A model generated the notes under the pieces. It worked only from the letters and a program-made list of their open reading frames with translations, was not told the origin of the DNA and ran no database searches. A stretch of 64,000 nucleotides of DNA from Microstegium vimineum. Taxonomy: Eukaryota > Streptophyta > Magnoliopsida > Poales > Poaceae. The stretch's first letter is position 1; each line of letters opens with the position of its first letter. Positions 10,312-23,000 of the stretch are shown here, piece after piece. A program made the position numbers and the translations under genes. Location: positions 57,058,130 to 57,122,129 of the forward strand of contig CM039124.1 of NCBI GenBank assembly GCA_022036555.1, read 5' to 3'.

Positions 10312-13300
10312 CGTTATTAGCGGCTCTTCTAACTGGGTGAGTTTGTTCCTATCATATTTTTCATTGATATGATCTCTTTTATGCGGTGCTAAACATATGT
10401 GGGCGTTGATGATTTATGCGTATACTAATCATGGGTTGATTTTTTTTCTAAATTGCATGATCCATTTTTATGTTGGAGAACGGGGTGCCATGTTCGGGTG
10501 TCATTCCACCGGTCATCAACTAGAGACCAGACAAACATGGTGCCGCTACCTGCTGCTAAGTACTCCGTAGTACCCGGCAATCGCAGCGACGGCAGGCGAT
10601 CTGCCCGAGTCCTCCCCACCATGCAGTCATCAGTCCCTAACGCCTCGCATGAACCAGACGGCATTGATTCGCGTGAACCAAATGAGCGGCTCGGCTGCAC
10701 AGCAATGTGCATGGTCCAAGACCAGAAATCTTCTTAGCCTTTTTTTTCTCGATAAATCAATCTTCATTTCTATTTTGCTAATTATAGATTGGTTTTTTAT
10801 GTGACCCGGCGTCATCTGCGTCATCTCGTGATTGGACAACCAACGCCTTGGAGCCATCCATATGCTGATGGCCGTTGTCAGCCATCATCGCCACCAGGTG
10901 CCTACGCAAGTGGCTACAGATCCGATGATTTTGCGTGGCACACTTAGTCGTTGTGTCTATCTAACCGCACTACAACGATATGTATTATCCTCATAAAAAA
11001 GGATATGTATTATCCTCATCAAAAAGTTCGATCTACGACAATACCAAACGCCCTACGTGGTATGTGTCTACTAACCACTGTCCTACGCGGTATGTGACGT
11101 AGATCAAATTGGTATCCTCTATAAGGTATGAATAAATCGCATCTTGAAGAATGCATTTAATTTTGGTAATTAAATTTGGGCAATTATTAGTCCGTAGTAG
11201 ACTAATTTTTTTATGGTCTATAATTAATGTTACAATTAATTAAGACTGAGACGTGCACTCACCGCCTGCTGCCGGTCTTGGCACAAGCACATGTAGCTTG
11301 ACATGGATATATCCTCTTTTAATATTTTTTTTATCTACTAGTTAAAATCTCGAAGATATAACTGTAGATGGTTTTCTAATGTTCAAGCTGATTATTAAAT
11401 ATTTGGCAGCGTCAAGGCTATAAGCATAAAATGCAGGCGGCATATTTTTTCCACATTTTCTGTACGAGTGCATCGAGTTGTTTTAACTACGGTCACACTA
11501 TGACATCGTGCACGACCTCGTTGGAAGATGCCTGAAGCATGCTATTGTCGTGGCTTTGTAATCCTATGTGGCAGATAGCATATTGCATCGCTCGCCTTCA
11601 TGCCGCTAACTAGTTGTGCCTCGTCTATTGTCACTGTCGTGTGCTCCCCTTGATACATGATCTTATTGCGGCCTGCAGCTGCATGGCTTCGTTGTGCCTC
11701 CACCGATTAATGCAAGCACTTGCTAACATTTTTCATGGTCTCCTATATTATTTCTGAGAGCCTACAAACGGGTGCACATGGCCTGAAGCCACTAGCATGC
11801 ATAGTACACCGTCTTATGTTTTTTCGGTTGTGACTTGCTCGCCCGCTTCGTTGTCCTATATATTCCTTGCAATGTTTATATATGATTATATTTTCTATGA
11901 GTTATAATCCTGAAGTATTATCATAAGATAAATATAAATACCCTAGAAAGAAAAACACATGCTTGGAAAATACATGGAAATAAACGAAACATGTATGATT
12001 ATGTATAAGACCATTTTTTTTCTCTCTCTAGCGCTTTCTTTGGCTTTGGTTTATTTACCCGAAGTAATCTGAAGAAAAACCATTGCATGAGACTTGGTGG
12101 TATGTTAGACACCTGAATTTGGGATTCATTTTGTAACTTCCATTGAAGGGAGCTAATACCTTGTCAGGTATAATTGCCAAACATAATTTACAACACTGGT
12201 TGGGTCATAGCACCTGAAGTCAACATATGTGCTCTTGTCTCTCTGCTGCAGAACGAGCATGAGGTGTCATCCTTATTTTGGTTTTTCAAACCAATGTTTG
12301 GCATCTTTAAGCTAATAGATAATGCATTCCCTTGGTAACAGGAAGTTGCTATAAAAAAACAAATATGAAATTGATTAATTCTGAGTTTTTCGTGGTTAGT
12401 GCGAAAGCACGATACTTCCTCCCGACGAAGAAAATTCATATTCTTCCTTGGACTATTAAAGCCCTGAAGTGCAAATCGAAACTCAGAATTAGAGATGTCC
12501 ATAGTCTCTGAAATGATATTGAACATCATAGCGGGAAACCATCGTATTATCTATAAGTAATGTAAGTCAGCTTATATGGGTGGAGTGGCTACTCGATAAT
12601 ATACTAGCTACAACCTAGTATATGCCAAACTTCACTTAATTTATTAAAATCTACCTGCCAACTACCAGAAGATAGAAGATTGAAAGCAGGAAACGAGTAT
12701 GAATCCCACGTCACAATAAAGCTTGAACAATTATCGTAGTTATTCTAGGCTCTGAAAGGTCATATGGATCTTGACAACTACGTATGTCTTAAATGTATAT
12801 TTTACCTATGATAGTTGCGCTATCAGTTGAGAGTCTATCCCAGAAGGATATTGGTTATCGTTGCTCTCGATAAGGAGCAGTTTTGTTTACATAAGTCAAT
12901 GACTTTGCATTAAAATATTATTTTCCAGACAAATGAAAAAAAATTCTTGGTCTTATCTGTTCTATTTTGAGAGCTTCTTTTCATGCTGAACAATGAATTG
13001 ATCCAAGCTAATATGGAACATGAATATGTTGCAATGAATATAATGATCCAATTTTTCTATATGGTACGAGTAATTGGGTCATTTTTTGGACAATAAAAAA
13101 AATTATGGTTGGACTATGAAGTAATTCTGTATCCGAAATATCTACTATGCAACCATGGTTGAATGTCATATTCTTGATATCATACTTATGCACACCAACC
13201 TTAACGCGTTTAAAAGCGCAATGCCACCATTATTTTTTTTTCATGCATATGACCTGAAAGGTCAATATATATGTAATGGACATATTGATTGTCAATTATA

Positions 13301-15756
13301 CAATAGTTGGTGAGCATTGATCCCTGAAGGATTGTTATGGTCAGATTATGGTTTATATCAATAACTACATGTGTTAAAGTTAAAAAGGTTGCATATGCAT
13401 TCGTTGAACCAAGAACTTGCAGAACAATGGTTTATAATTCACCAGAGGTTGTGGACTTGACAAGAAGTTGAGTATACTCCTCCTGTAGAAGAAAGTACAT
13501 GCAATATTTATGCAACTGCATTAATAAAGTCCAAGCTCACTGCATATATCGACCCCCTAATATTAAAGTGTGTAATATTTCCCAAATAAATCACCACTAA
13601 AGGATACATATATACACCACTAGAAGTTGGTGAATGGGGAATTTTAGTATGCTATTAAATATCTCGGCATTAGGGGGAGATAAATGCCCATTTTATGGAA
13701 TGCCTTGATATTTATGAATCAAAATGCACAAATTTAAAAGCTCATGTATTCTATATCATAGAGTTATGTCAGTTAATTTTTGTATCTATAAGGAGGAACT
13801 AGATTGTTTAAAAATCTAATGCTTCTACCCGAAGTAGATGTGGATATACCCGGGATTAATTTTATATCCACTTGACCTCGGTATTTTGATCAAATTATAT
13901 GGGGACGCCTGCATTTAAGATCTAGAGGCCTAAGTCACAAGCATATGCTCACAAAAGCAAACTCACATTATGTGTTATAAAACTCCTTTGTTTCTCCTAT
14001 AGAGAAATCACCTAGTTGGTGAGTTACCTCCCGATGAGGTTCATCCTGGAGATGAAAATCCTAGCAATGTGCGCGTAATATAAAGCTAGGAATATGAAAC
14101 AATAATGAATCTATCGTTTTGGGAAATAACAAAGATTGTTATTAAGTCGGGAAAAAATGTGTCGACACTTGTTTACCTCTATAATTGCTAGATGAGTCTC
14201 TTTATGAGAACCCGGATCCGGAATAAAGTCCATGGCAAGAGTGCTTGAACCTCTCGTATCGGGTCAAATGAAACATACAATTGAGGTTGAACCAAAAACC
14301 GCTAAGTGAATATCTTGAACCTGATGTTCGGATAATTATGGGTCTTCATTGAAATAAAAGGTGGTGAAAAGTGATGGTTCAAAAGGACTTAATAGAGACC
14401 AATTCCGACAAAAGTTTTATAAAATATGTTCCGCTATGAATCTGGCTAATGGCATGAACTTAAATATGCAGTTATTGGATTCTGAAAATCCATGGAGAGC
14501 AACATGAAAATCTCGTACCAATATTGTCAACCCCTGAAGGTTTTTCCTTGAAGGAATATATGGTTATAGTCTGAATGTACCAAATAAATGAATTCTCTAG
14601 AAGGAATAAAGACCTATGTGAGACACGAGATATAAGAATGAAAAAAGAAACTTAAATGAATAAAAGTATACGTATGTGTACTTGTGATATAATTTGTTCT
14701 CCACCTGAAGATTTGGAATTATAGTATTCTCTCTAAAAACATATATAGTATTTTGGTGCTACTAGCAACACTTCCCCATTATGCTAGAAATATAGACTTA
14801 TGATGTTTTATTATGTATTGAAGATAAAGGTTCTTGAAGAATCTAGTATCAATCCCAGAAGGAGTTACCACTATTATAAAAAGAGAAAAATTATAATTAT
14901 ATGAAGAACAATGATTATTGGTCACATCTTGAAGATGTCTGACGTTGCAATTTTAGAGTGCACAAATATGCATCCTGATATATGCAGGCTAGAAATGATA
15001 AACTTCTCTATATTATTATCTATTCTCAATGTTCTTGAAGAATAGCGAGACAAAGTCCCGAAGACTAAATATTATGGAAATATTGTAATATCACTTGTAC
15101 TATCCATGTCTATATTTACTCCCAAATAATAGATAATGGCATGAGAATGAATGACTTCAACAGATGTTGTCATCAGAGGGAGTATTTATAAGATATTGAT
15201 CGTAATAAGACTTTAAAGGTCTTAAACAATACCTAGAAGGTGTTATTCTAAATGATGAGTTCCTAACTTTTGTTGAAGGTTCTATCATGACACCATTTAT
15301 GAAAGTGAGTTTATTATTTATGTACTCTTCATATTTTTACTCCACGGCTTCCAGAAGTAAGATTAGGTTAACATTATGAAATGATCCTTGCAATATATGC
15401 GATATACTTATTAAGTCTCTATGTTCATATGCTTCCTGTAGAAAGTATTTTTGGCATAGTGGGTTAGTACTGCAAGGTTCAGGGGGAGAACTACCCTAGA
15501 ATATTAACCATTGATCAGAATTCTAAAGAATTTAAACGATATGATCCAGAAGGTCACAATTTGTTCTGAAGACAAATGTTGTATTTTTTTTCCCTTGATG
15601 AGTTTTCCTGAAGTTTCTCATGTAAGGTTTTTAATGAGATAACAATGTGCAAATGCATTAAACGACAATAATGTACTCTTTCTCTATATTTTTCTCATTG
15701 AGTTTTTAGAGTTTTAACGAGGCATGTATTTACCATGGTATTCGTCCAAGGGGGAG
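10312..15756 (+). other. Decayed internal region of the Copia element
   Basis: AT-rich, with stops in all frames. It starts with 'cgttattagcgg' directly after the LTR, where the primer-binding site should lie, and ends in a polypurine tract. A 25-bp tandem repeat lies at about 10977-11026. The heptamer CC(T/A/C)GAAG recurs many times on the plus strand between 12058 and 15613 (see findings). No intact protease, integrase or RT motif could be read. Confidence 0.6.
15745..15756 (+). promoter_or_regulatory. Polypurine tract of the Copia element
   Basis: A purine-rich run (ending aagggggag) abuts the first base of the right LTR. It is the expected plus-strand priming site. Confidence 0.7.
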
Positions 15757-16044
15757 TGTTAAGAATTTCTCAATTAGAGGAATTGATGGGCTCATACCAT
15801 ATATGTCTTGGAGGCTACCATATATGCTCTGTAGGCTATATGTATATAAGGAGACTACATGTACATCGATATGGACTAACGAAGAGATGTCTCTCCCACA
15901 TATACTTGTCTCCCGCGTATTCTTATGTGTTCTTGAGGATTGGGAGAGGGAGACGGGATCCATCTACAACTTCTATACGTCTCTTTCTTAGTATCGAGAA
16001 CGGAAAATGGATCTAGGAATCCGTGAATAGGCCGATTCGTAACG
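15757..16044 (+). repeat. Right LTR of the Copia element (288 bp)
   Basis: An uninterrupted LTR copy, from tgttaagaatttc to gattcgtaacg, followed by GTACT. It contains a tataagg-like TATA word near 15845. Confidence 0.85.
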
Positions 16045-16060
16045 GTACTATAGTACGCTC

Positions 16061-16124
16061 CCGTTTATTGGCTCGATCGTAGTAGGAGTACGCCGTTTAT
16101 TGGCTCGATCGTAGTAGGAGTACG
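16061..16124. repeat. 32-bp tandem duplication
   Basis: Two exact 32-bp units (starting ccgtttattggctcgatcgt) lie side by side 12 bp beyond the Copia TSD. Confidence 0.85.
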
Positions 16125-19100
16125 TACGTACTGTACGTGCGTTGCGTCCTTGGTCCACGCTCGCTTGAGTGCCACGCTTCCGCTTCAATAGCCGCCGCCG
16201 GCGGCATCCAGGGGCACCGCCCTCGTCGTAAATGCAAACGAAACGGGCGCTGAGATCCGAGAGGCCCCTCGAGCCGCCGTGCAGTGCAGGAGACCCGTGT
16301 GAGACTGGGGTGAGTGAGGAACGAGAAAGACCGCGATGCCGGCCGGGCGGTCTCCGCCTGCTCGGACAAGGTAAACGGGACGGGCCGTGTTGGTGCCAAC
16401 CCTTCGTGGGTGCAGCAGGGCGACACGCAACGACCGGCTGGGCCGTGCGGTGGGCGGGATGGACCGTGCGGAGCCCGTGTTGGCCTCGGAAATCCCGTGT
16501 TGATCGTGCACGGCGGCCCAACTGCCGGACCCAGAGACGACGGAATAGGGCGAATTCAATCTTGTGCCGGTGGGTATCGGCCGTCGGGTACCCCGACGAT
16601 GCGCCGAATCCGAGTAAGATCGCCGTGGGCGTACGGTCGCAATAACAGAGCCTGAGGAGAATTGGTAGCAAGATCCCGAACGAGCCCCTGGGCGACGCCC
16701 CCTCGGCTCGTGTCCAACTCACCGGATGTACCTTCTAGCAGCGCAATCCGATCCGGTGCGATTGGGGCCAGGCGGCGGTGGCAGCACAGCACAGGCACAC
16801 CGCATCTGCCCTGCTGATCTCAGCAGTCGGCAGGTCAAGTTGCTCCATTTGTTTACTCGCCCGGGGTCTCGATCCTGTCGCGCGCTTGCTCCGGAGCCGT
16901 GTGCATGTGCTGTCCCTGTCCCTGTCCCTGTCCTGTCGTTTGCTCTCGGCTTCGCTCGCCGGCTCAGCGCTTGCTGGTACTCCTACGTCCTACCAGCCGC
17001 GAGCAGCCTCCGGGTCGTTCCGGTTCGCCGCCGCCGCCTCCTCCTCCCGTGACCGGAGTAACGCACCTCTGGCACGACCGCCGGTCGGCGGTGCCCGTGA
17101 GTGAGCCTAGCACGAGTAGACGGATGCCAGCCTTGCCAGGGAAGGGGTCTGTCCTGTGACCTGTCCCCGGCAGGGTGCGTGGCGGATCAGCCAGTAACCA
17201 CGCAGGCACGGCGCACTGAACAGACGTGTGCTTTACTGCCGCCGCTGAGCGCTTGCTCACCACATCACGGGCGCGGCGACGAATGAAGGATATGGGCATC
17301 CGACCGTACGTGCCCACCGCGCGCGGTGGTGCCGACAAACATGGATCCGGATCATGGATGTGGATGTGCCCGTACGCCGTCACGGTCGTGGCGGCGGCAG
17401 GCAGTAAAATATGATGAGTAGCCTGTGCAGCGGTAGGCAGAAAGCGGTGTCCATCCGCCCGCTAGATTCCACTCGAGCTGCCACCGGCGTCGTCATGATT
17501 CGGCTGTGATTAGAGTAGCCCGGGCGTTGGCGAAACTCGAAACCTCTCTGTGTCTGTCTGTGGCGATGATTGTTCTTTTTTTTTTTGAGCTCTGATGATT
17601 GGTTTTTGTTGGGCCTGTTGGCGATTACTCCTCCTAGCAGCAGAATATAATAACGGAACAGTGCCGTGGGAAGAGGTTTGTCTGGCGCCAAAGGAGGCGT
17701 CCGCGTCAACCACCGGGATGGCAGCTTTCCGTTTGGCGCTTTGGTGGTCTCCCCATCCCCGAGATTATCATTGCATGCGCGGGATGGGGTCCTGGGCCAG
17801 GCCGCGGGGATCCGTACCGTACGTGCACACGAGCCAACTCCGTTGTCGCATGGGCGTCGTACTAGCAGCCTAGCACCACTCGCTCATCAGTAGCACGCTC
17901 CTCACCCGGCGTGCACGAATCTTGACGTGGAGCGTCGTGGCGTGAGGTTAGCATGCAGTGCAGATGTAACCACGAATCCGATTGGGTGGGACCTGGACTT
18001 ATAATTCGCAGACATTTCAAAATCCCGGGTCGAGTTGAATTCACAAACTCAAAAACAAAGATGAGTACGTACTGAACCATATATGAGCGGACGTGCTCTC
18101 CTCGCCGTTGGCTCCAAGCACGTTTGACTTTCGTATTTCGCTGTGTCTGACACTGCCAGTGCTAGCTATGTTGACGCCTTTCGATCAGCATCTGAATGAA
18201 TTCTGAAACACGAACACGATTGACTACGGTCCAGTTTGTAGTTGGACGCTTAACTTTTCTTCACGGGTGTTTTTGAAAACAAGATTTGATCAGTTCGAGT
18301 TCAAGTCCAGAGAGCGCGCTGCATGCGCTGGGCATCGGCTAGCTCATCAAGTGGGCCGGAACAGAGAGTGCACGTGTACTGCACAGTTGCATCGCCTCGT
18401 CACCAGAAAGAGGTCATTTTCGTGTTAGGTGCACTACAATAATGCAAGCAACATTCCTTTATTCAAAATAAACTACCGCGAGGAGATAGTATCAGGTAAT
18501 TGACCGACTGGCTGCTGGCTTCAAAAATCAAAATGATCTTATAAAGTACAAAAAGAAAATGCAATACTAGCTTTTGGTCACAGGCCACAGGAACATATTA
18601 ATTTCTTTGGAATTGGCTAATCAGTAGGAGTAGCAATCACGGTTACAGCCTCCTCGCTGAGATCCACGAAATCAGCGTAGGGGTACCGCTTCGCAGCAGG
18701 AGATGCACGATGGATCATGGATTTGCTGGTGCAGCATATTGTCTAGCGGCTCAGCGCCTGCGCTGCAGAGTGTGTTAAAGCGAGTACGGATGGACGCAAC
18801 GACACACATGCATGGATAGATGGGCATGGCGTGACACCAACGGTTAATATTGTCTTAATGACCTTAATTTACTCCCGCTCAATTACTGCGTACTAGGCTG
18901 CTTTTTATTGCCCGCTAATGTTGGTAACGTTCATGAGGTTCGTGGTTGGAGCAATAAGGTCTGTTGATGGTCGCTTACGGGAGAGGTATTATTTGTGTTG
19001 TGCGTTACTCTATACATTCGAGGACCGTATAAAGTGAGTACAACGTAGTGGAAATGTAGCGTACACGGTATATACCCCCGTATTCAGTACAGTATTGTAG

Positions 19101-19140
19101 CATCCAATTCCAGCTCTACCATTTTATTAGGTACTCGTAC
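16125..19140. other. Intergenic, GC-rich first half
   Basis: 16.1-17.9 kb is GC-rich with open frames on both strands, but none shows a domain, signal peptide or splice structure I recognise. 17.9-19.1 kb is mixed to AT-rich. Possibly relics or distal regulatory DNA of the kinesin gene. Confidence 0.35.
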
Positions 19141-20062
19141 ATGAAGGCGACGGTAGAGATGAGACCAGCGCCAGGAGAGGCGAGACCTGGGAGGCAGGGG
19201 ATCACCGCAGAATGGCAGCGCACGCCGTCGCCGGTGCGGCGTCGTGTACCGGAGGCGCAGAAGGCCGTTGGCCCTGGTGGGCCCCGGCTGGGACTGGTCC
19301 CACCCCTACTCCCTACCCCCTACCCCCTTCCCGTTCCGTGTCGCCTTCTCCCCCGTGGCCGCGACAGCTGCCGCCAATTAATTATTCGCCCACCATTAAA
19401 ACACCTCCGCCCCCTTCCCTTCGACCTCCCTCCTCCTCCTCCATATCTCCACTCCACCCTCCGTCTTCCCTTGCCTCTCTCGTCTCATCTACTCCCGCTC
19501 CAGTATCTCCTCCGTACCTCCCCATTCCTCGCCGTCGTGCCACCCACCAAACCACACCTGAACTGCCATTTCTCTGTTTTCCCCCCTCGCGTAAGGCGTA
19601 ACCGTGGTGTGTCGTGGGGGGCAGTTTGTCGGCCTGCGGGGGAAGCGCGGAACCGGGAGCGTTTCAGAATTCAGACCGGCCGGCGGTTCCTGGCGCCACG
19701 GGACGGCGCCGTGAGATCGCATTGTGGCGGACGCGGTCGGGGCACGGCGGCATTCCGCTCCGGGGGCCCGTGGCTGCTCGAGGCGTTTGCTTGCTTGTTT
19801 CCCTTCTCTCTTGCGGCGGGCGGCGGGACTCGAGGTTGGTGGCCAGCCAAGCGCAGCGCTTCCTTTTCGCGGTCGCCTTTTCGGAACGGCCGCTGCTGCT
19901 GGTGCCTGGTGGGGAAGGGATGTGCCTTGCCTTTCCGCCGCCTCGGCGTGGCGTGATTCCGAAGCGTTGCCGGGATTGTACTGGTATCTGGTAGATAGGA
20001 AAACAAACACCGCATCTTTTTGGAGTGCTCGTCCCAGCTGACACGAAGGTTCCTCCCGGACA
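19141..20062 (+). promoter_or_regulatory. Probable promoter and 5' leader of the kinesin gene
   Basis: A CT-rich tract (about 19415-19540) followed by GC-rich sequence leads into the kinesin ATG at 20063, typical of grass housekeeping leaders. attaaaac near 19395 is a weak TATA candidate. The transcription start is not determined. Long open frames here overlap on both strands and lack domains. Confidence 0.35.
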
Positions 20063-23000
20063 ATGCCGAGCATCCGAGCTCCGGCGTCCAAGCAGACGGC
20101 CACGCTTCAGGTAGACCATTCCCATTCTCCTATCCTGTGGACGGTCCTAGTCCCTGGGAAACTGCATTCTCTTCTCGCTGCTTAATTGCTAGCATTGCTT
20201 ATCGTGTGCGCAATTCTAACCATGGTGATGCATTCCAATTGCAGGTGTCTGTCAAGTGCAGGCCATTGACCGACACCGAGCAGCGGCGCTCGCGGCACAT
20301 CATACAGGTCATTGATGACAAGGTACCCGCGCCTCTAGCTAGTGTGTTGATGCGCTTGCTCTTTGCAATTGGTGGTGGCAATGTGATGGTTTACACGCGT
20401 TTCTCTCCTAGACTGTGGTTGTGCTGGACCCTGATCTATCAAAGGACTACCTCGACCTCATCCAGAACCGGACCAAGGAAAGGAGATATACCTTCGATCA
20501 TGTGTACGCGCCTGGATGCTCCAATTCGGTATGTGATAGTGAAGTTTGCTCTGCTCTCATCAGTAATTGCTTGGCCTGCTTTTGACATTGGGCTCAGATG
20601 CTCAACATAACAACTTTTCGGAATCTTCATCTCGACTTGGATTCTTCCCTAGACCCTAACTTCTCATTTCTTGACCAAACCACCAACTAATTTCATTATG
20701 AATTGCTTGAATTAGGAGTGTCTCGTGCTTTGTACAGTTGTTAAAACAATACTACGGAGTACTGACATATACGTACAAACTACTAGTTGCTGGTACTAGC
20801 CTACTAGGGGTATCTCCTATCTCGTGCTTGCACAGTTGGAGTAATACTGGTGGCATCTAGTAAACTCTAAAGGGCCAATGAGCAGCTTTTGTTCAGTCTG
20901 TACTGTAGGTAACCCGTGATGTAGACTTACTGTTAGGTCTCTACCTAATGCAGACGTCTTCAAAGCAGTAGTTTTGTTGTACTATTGATTATTGTATTAT
21001 TGGTCACTATGACCCTTGAACTTCAATTCAGATGTTTCAATCCAGTGAATGTATACCAGGACTGGAAGCATGTGTTGAACTGACCCAAAAAATCAGTTGC
21101 TTGAACTTTTGTTAATCTTCTAGGTTTATGAATTAATTATGTTTTTTTTTATTTGTGAGGACAGAATAGTACAAGGAATATAAATAAATTGTTTATTCTT
21201 ATAGTATAAGATGTGGGCTAATCCTACTCTGGGTGATTACACACTTGTGCTTGCCAGCTAATTACTGGTAACAAATCACATGTTCTTGTACTTTCCACAC
21301 CATCACATTTTCATTATTGTGATCTTATTCATGTTCAGGACGTGTATAAGGATATATCGTCTACGATTGCTGGTGTAGTTCAAGGCCTTAATGCGACAGT
21401 CTTTGCTTATGGTTCTACTGGAAGGTATCTGTTAACTGTATTGTGTTGCTTGCTGTCTGCTTAACATTGTGAGATATGCTGCTTCGCAGCTCAGAATGAT
21501 TTCTATGTTACTATTATTAATAACCATGGTGCACATTTCAAATTGCAAACCACAATAAAAAGTATAGAGTTTGGTATGGAATTTCATTCTGATATGCCCA
21601 TTGAAGTTTACCACATTATACTTTTTTGTATTTGTAACACTAATACTTTGTAGTAATGTGATGCATGGCTTGCACTGTATATATTGAAATCTTATCATAT
21701 TTAAGCAAAATAATTATGACTGACCACATATCAGTCTTAGAATGCATTCACATTACATTAGTTATGTTTATTCAAATATGTAACCTAATCCTGTTCGAAG
21801 TTAACTAATGTAGTTTGCTATTACTGATATATATTTTTTTTTTCAGTTGACTTATATATTAGGTTTCTATCCTCCTTTTCTTCACCATAACGTAATTTAA
21901 ACTGTGGCAATGCTACACTTTGAAACTTTCATTTCTGAAAAACAGCTAAACCATATGTCCACATTCATCAATAGGACATTTAGTAAATGTCAGATAGTGT
22001 ATTTCCTGATCTTCTGTAAATGTCAGATAGTGTACTTTCTGATCTTCTGTTGTACTCCCTCCTTCCAGGAATGATAAGCATATTTTAACCATGGAAAAGT
22101 CATAGAAAGTATATTTTGAACCTTAATTTCTCTTATTGCAATATGTTGTTAATTGCTAAAAAAATTAATATCATCTCAAAGACACTTTGATCACAAATCA
22201 ATTAATGCAAGTTCTGTCCTAAACTTGTATATAGTTTGACCAATCTTTGGTCAAAATTTATAAAATTTGACTTTGTTTTGAACAAAATAAGCTTATCATT
22301 GATCGACGCAGGGAGTACCTCTTTGGTACTATTTTCGAAGTTAAATGTCCACGATAATGTTTTGTTTGATATATATTTATTTTTGTGGTTGTACAGTGGC
22401 AAAACTTACACTATGGTTGGAACCCTTAGCGATCCTGGTCTGATGGTTCTTAGCTTCCGTACAATTTTTGAGCTGATAAAAAGGGACAACAGTAAGGATA
22501 CATTTGAAGTTTCATGTTCCTATCTGGAAGTGTACAATGAGGTATTCCCTCTGTTCCTTTTGTACAGTGTATTAGGATTTGAAAGAGTTACAATTGATTC
22601 CTATTTCATAATTCTAACATGACATTGATTTTGAAGCAATTGGTTATACATAGTAAGAGAAATCGACAGTCAGCGTACATTTCTAAAGGCATTTCCAAAC
22701 CCTAATATGCCTTAAAGGAAAGAAACAGATGGAGTAGGTGCCTAGGCACTAGGCAGTGCTGCACTGCTCGCCTAACAGGCTAGCACCTAGGCATTTTGTC
22801 TAGGCTATTTTCCAGTCTTTAGAGATATTTTCAAATTTGATGTATGCATAAAACTTGGACAAAATTGAGATGAAAAAAGATAAATTACGATCATATTACT
22901 TATGGATGCATGACAATACCGTCTTTTCTATTCTAGTATGCTAAATTTCCTTTATTAGCGTTACTCTAACAGGCTATAAAAAACACAAGTGGCTAGCAAC

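Larger units (their letters stand above)
7912..16044 (+). mobile_element. Degenerate Copia-type LTR retrotransposon, TSD GTACT
   Basis: Both ends carry related LTRs starting tgttaagaatttctc and ending in (t/g)taac(a/g). The 5-bp duplication GTACT is at 7907-7911 and 16045-16049. The right LTR is preceded by a polypurine tract (aagggggag) and by the 'gaggcatgtatttacc' 3' tail typical of grass Copia elements, which fixes the plus orientation. The internal region (10312-15756) holds no long open frame; gag and pol are decayed or were never complete. LTR halves differ by roughly 3-10 %, so the insertion is old. The left LTR is interrupted by another LTR (7977-10119). Confidence 0.85.

Noticed and set aside
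10312..10340. A standard initiator-Met primer-binding site after the left Copia LTR
   Set aside because: The sequence cgttattagcgg does not match tggtatcagagc; the site may be decayed or of another tRNA type, so it is not annotated as a PBS.
16048..17400. Many GC-rich open frames on both strands
   Set aside because: No domain, signal peptide, splice pattern or consistent codon bias; no gene can be supported.
19141..19956. A 271-codon plus-strand frame ahead of the kinesin
   Set aside because: Low-complexity Pro/Arg translation in the CT-rich leader region; better explained as kinesin 5' leader and promoter.
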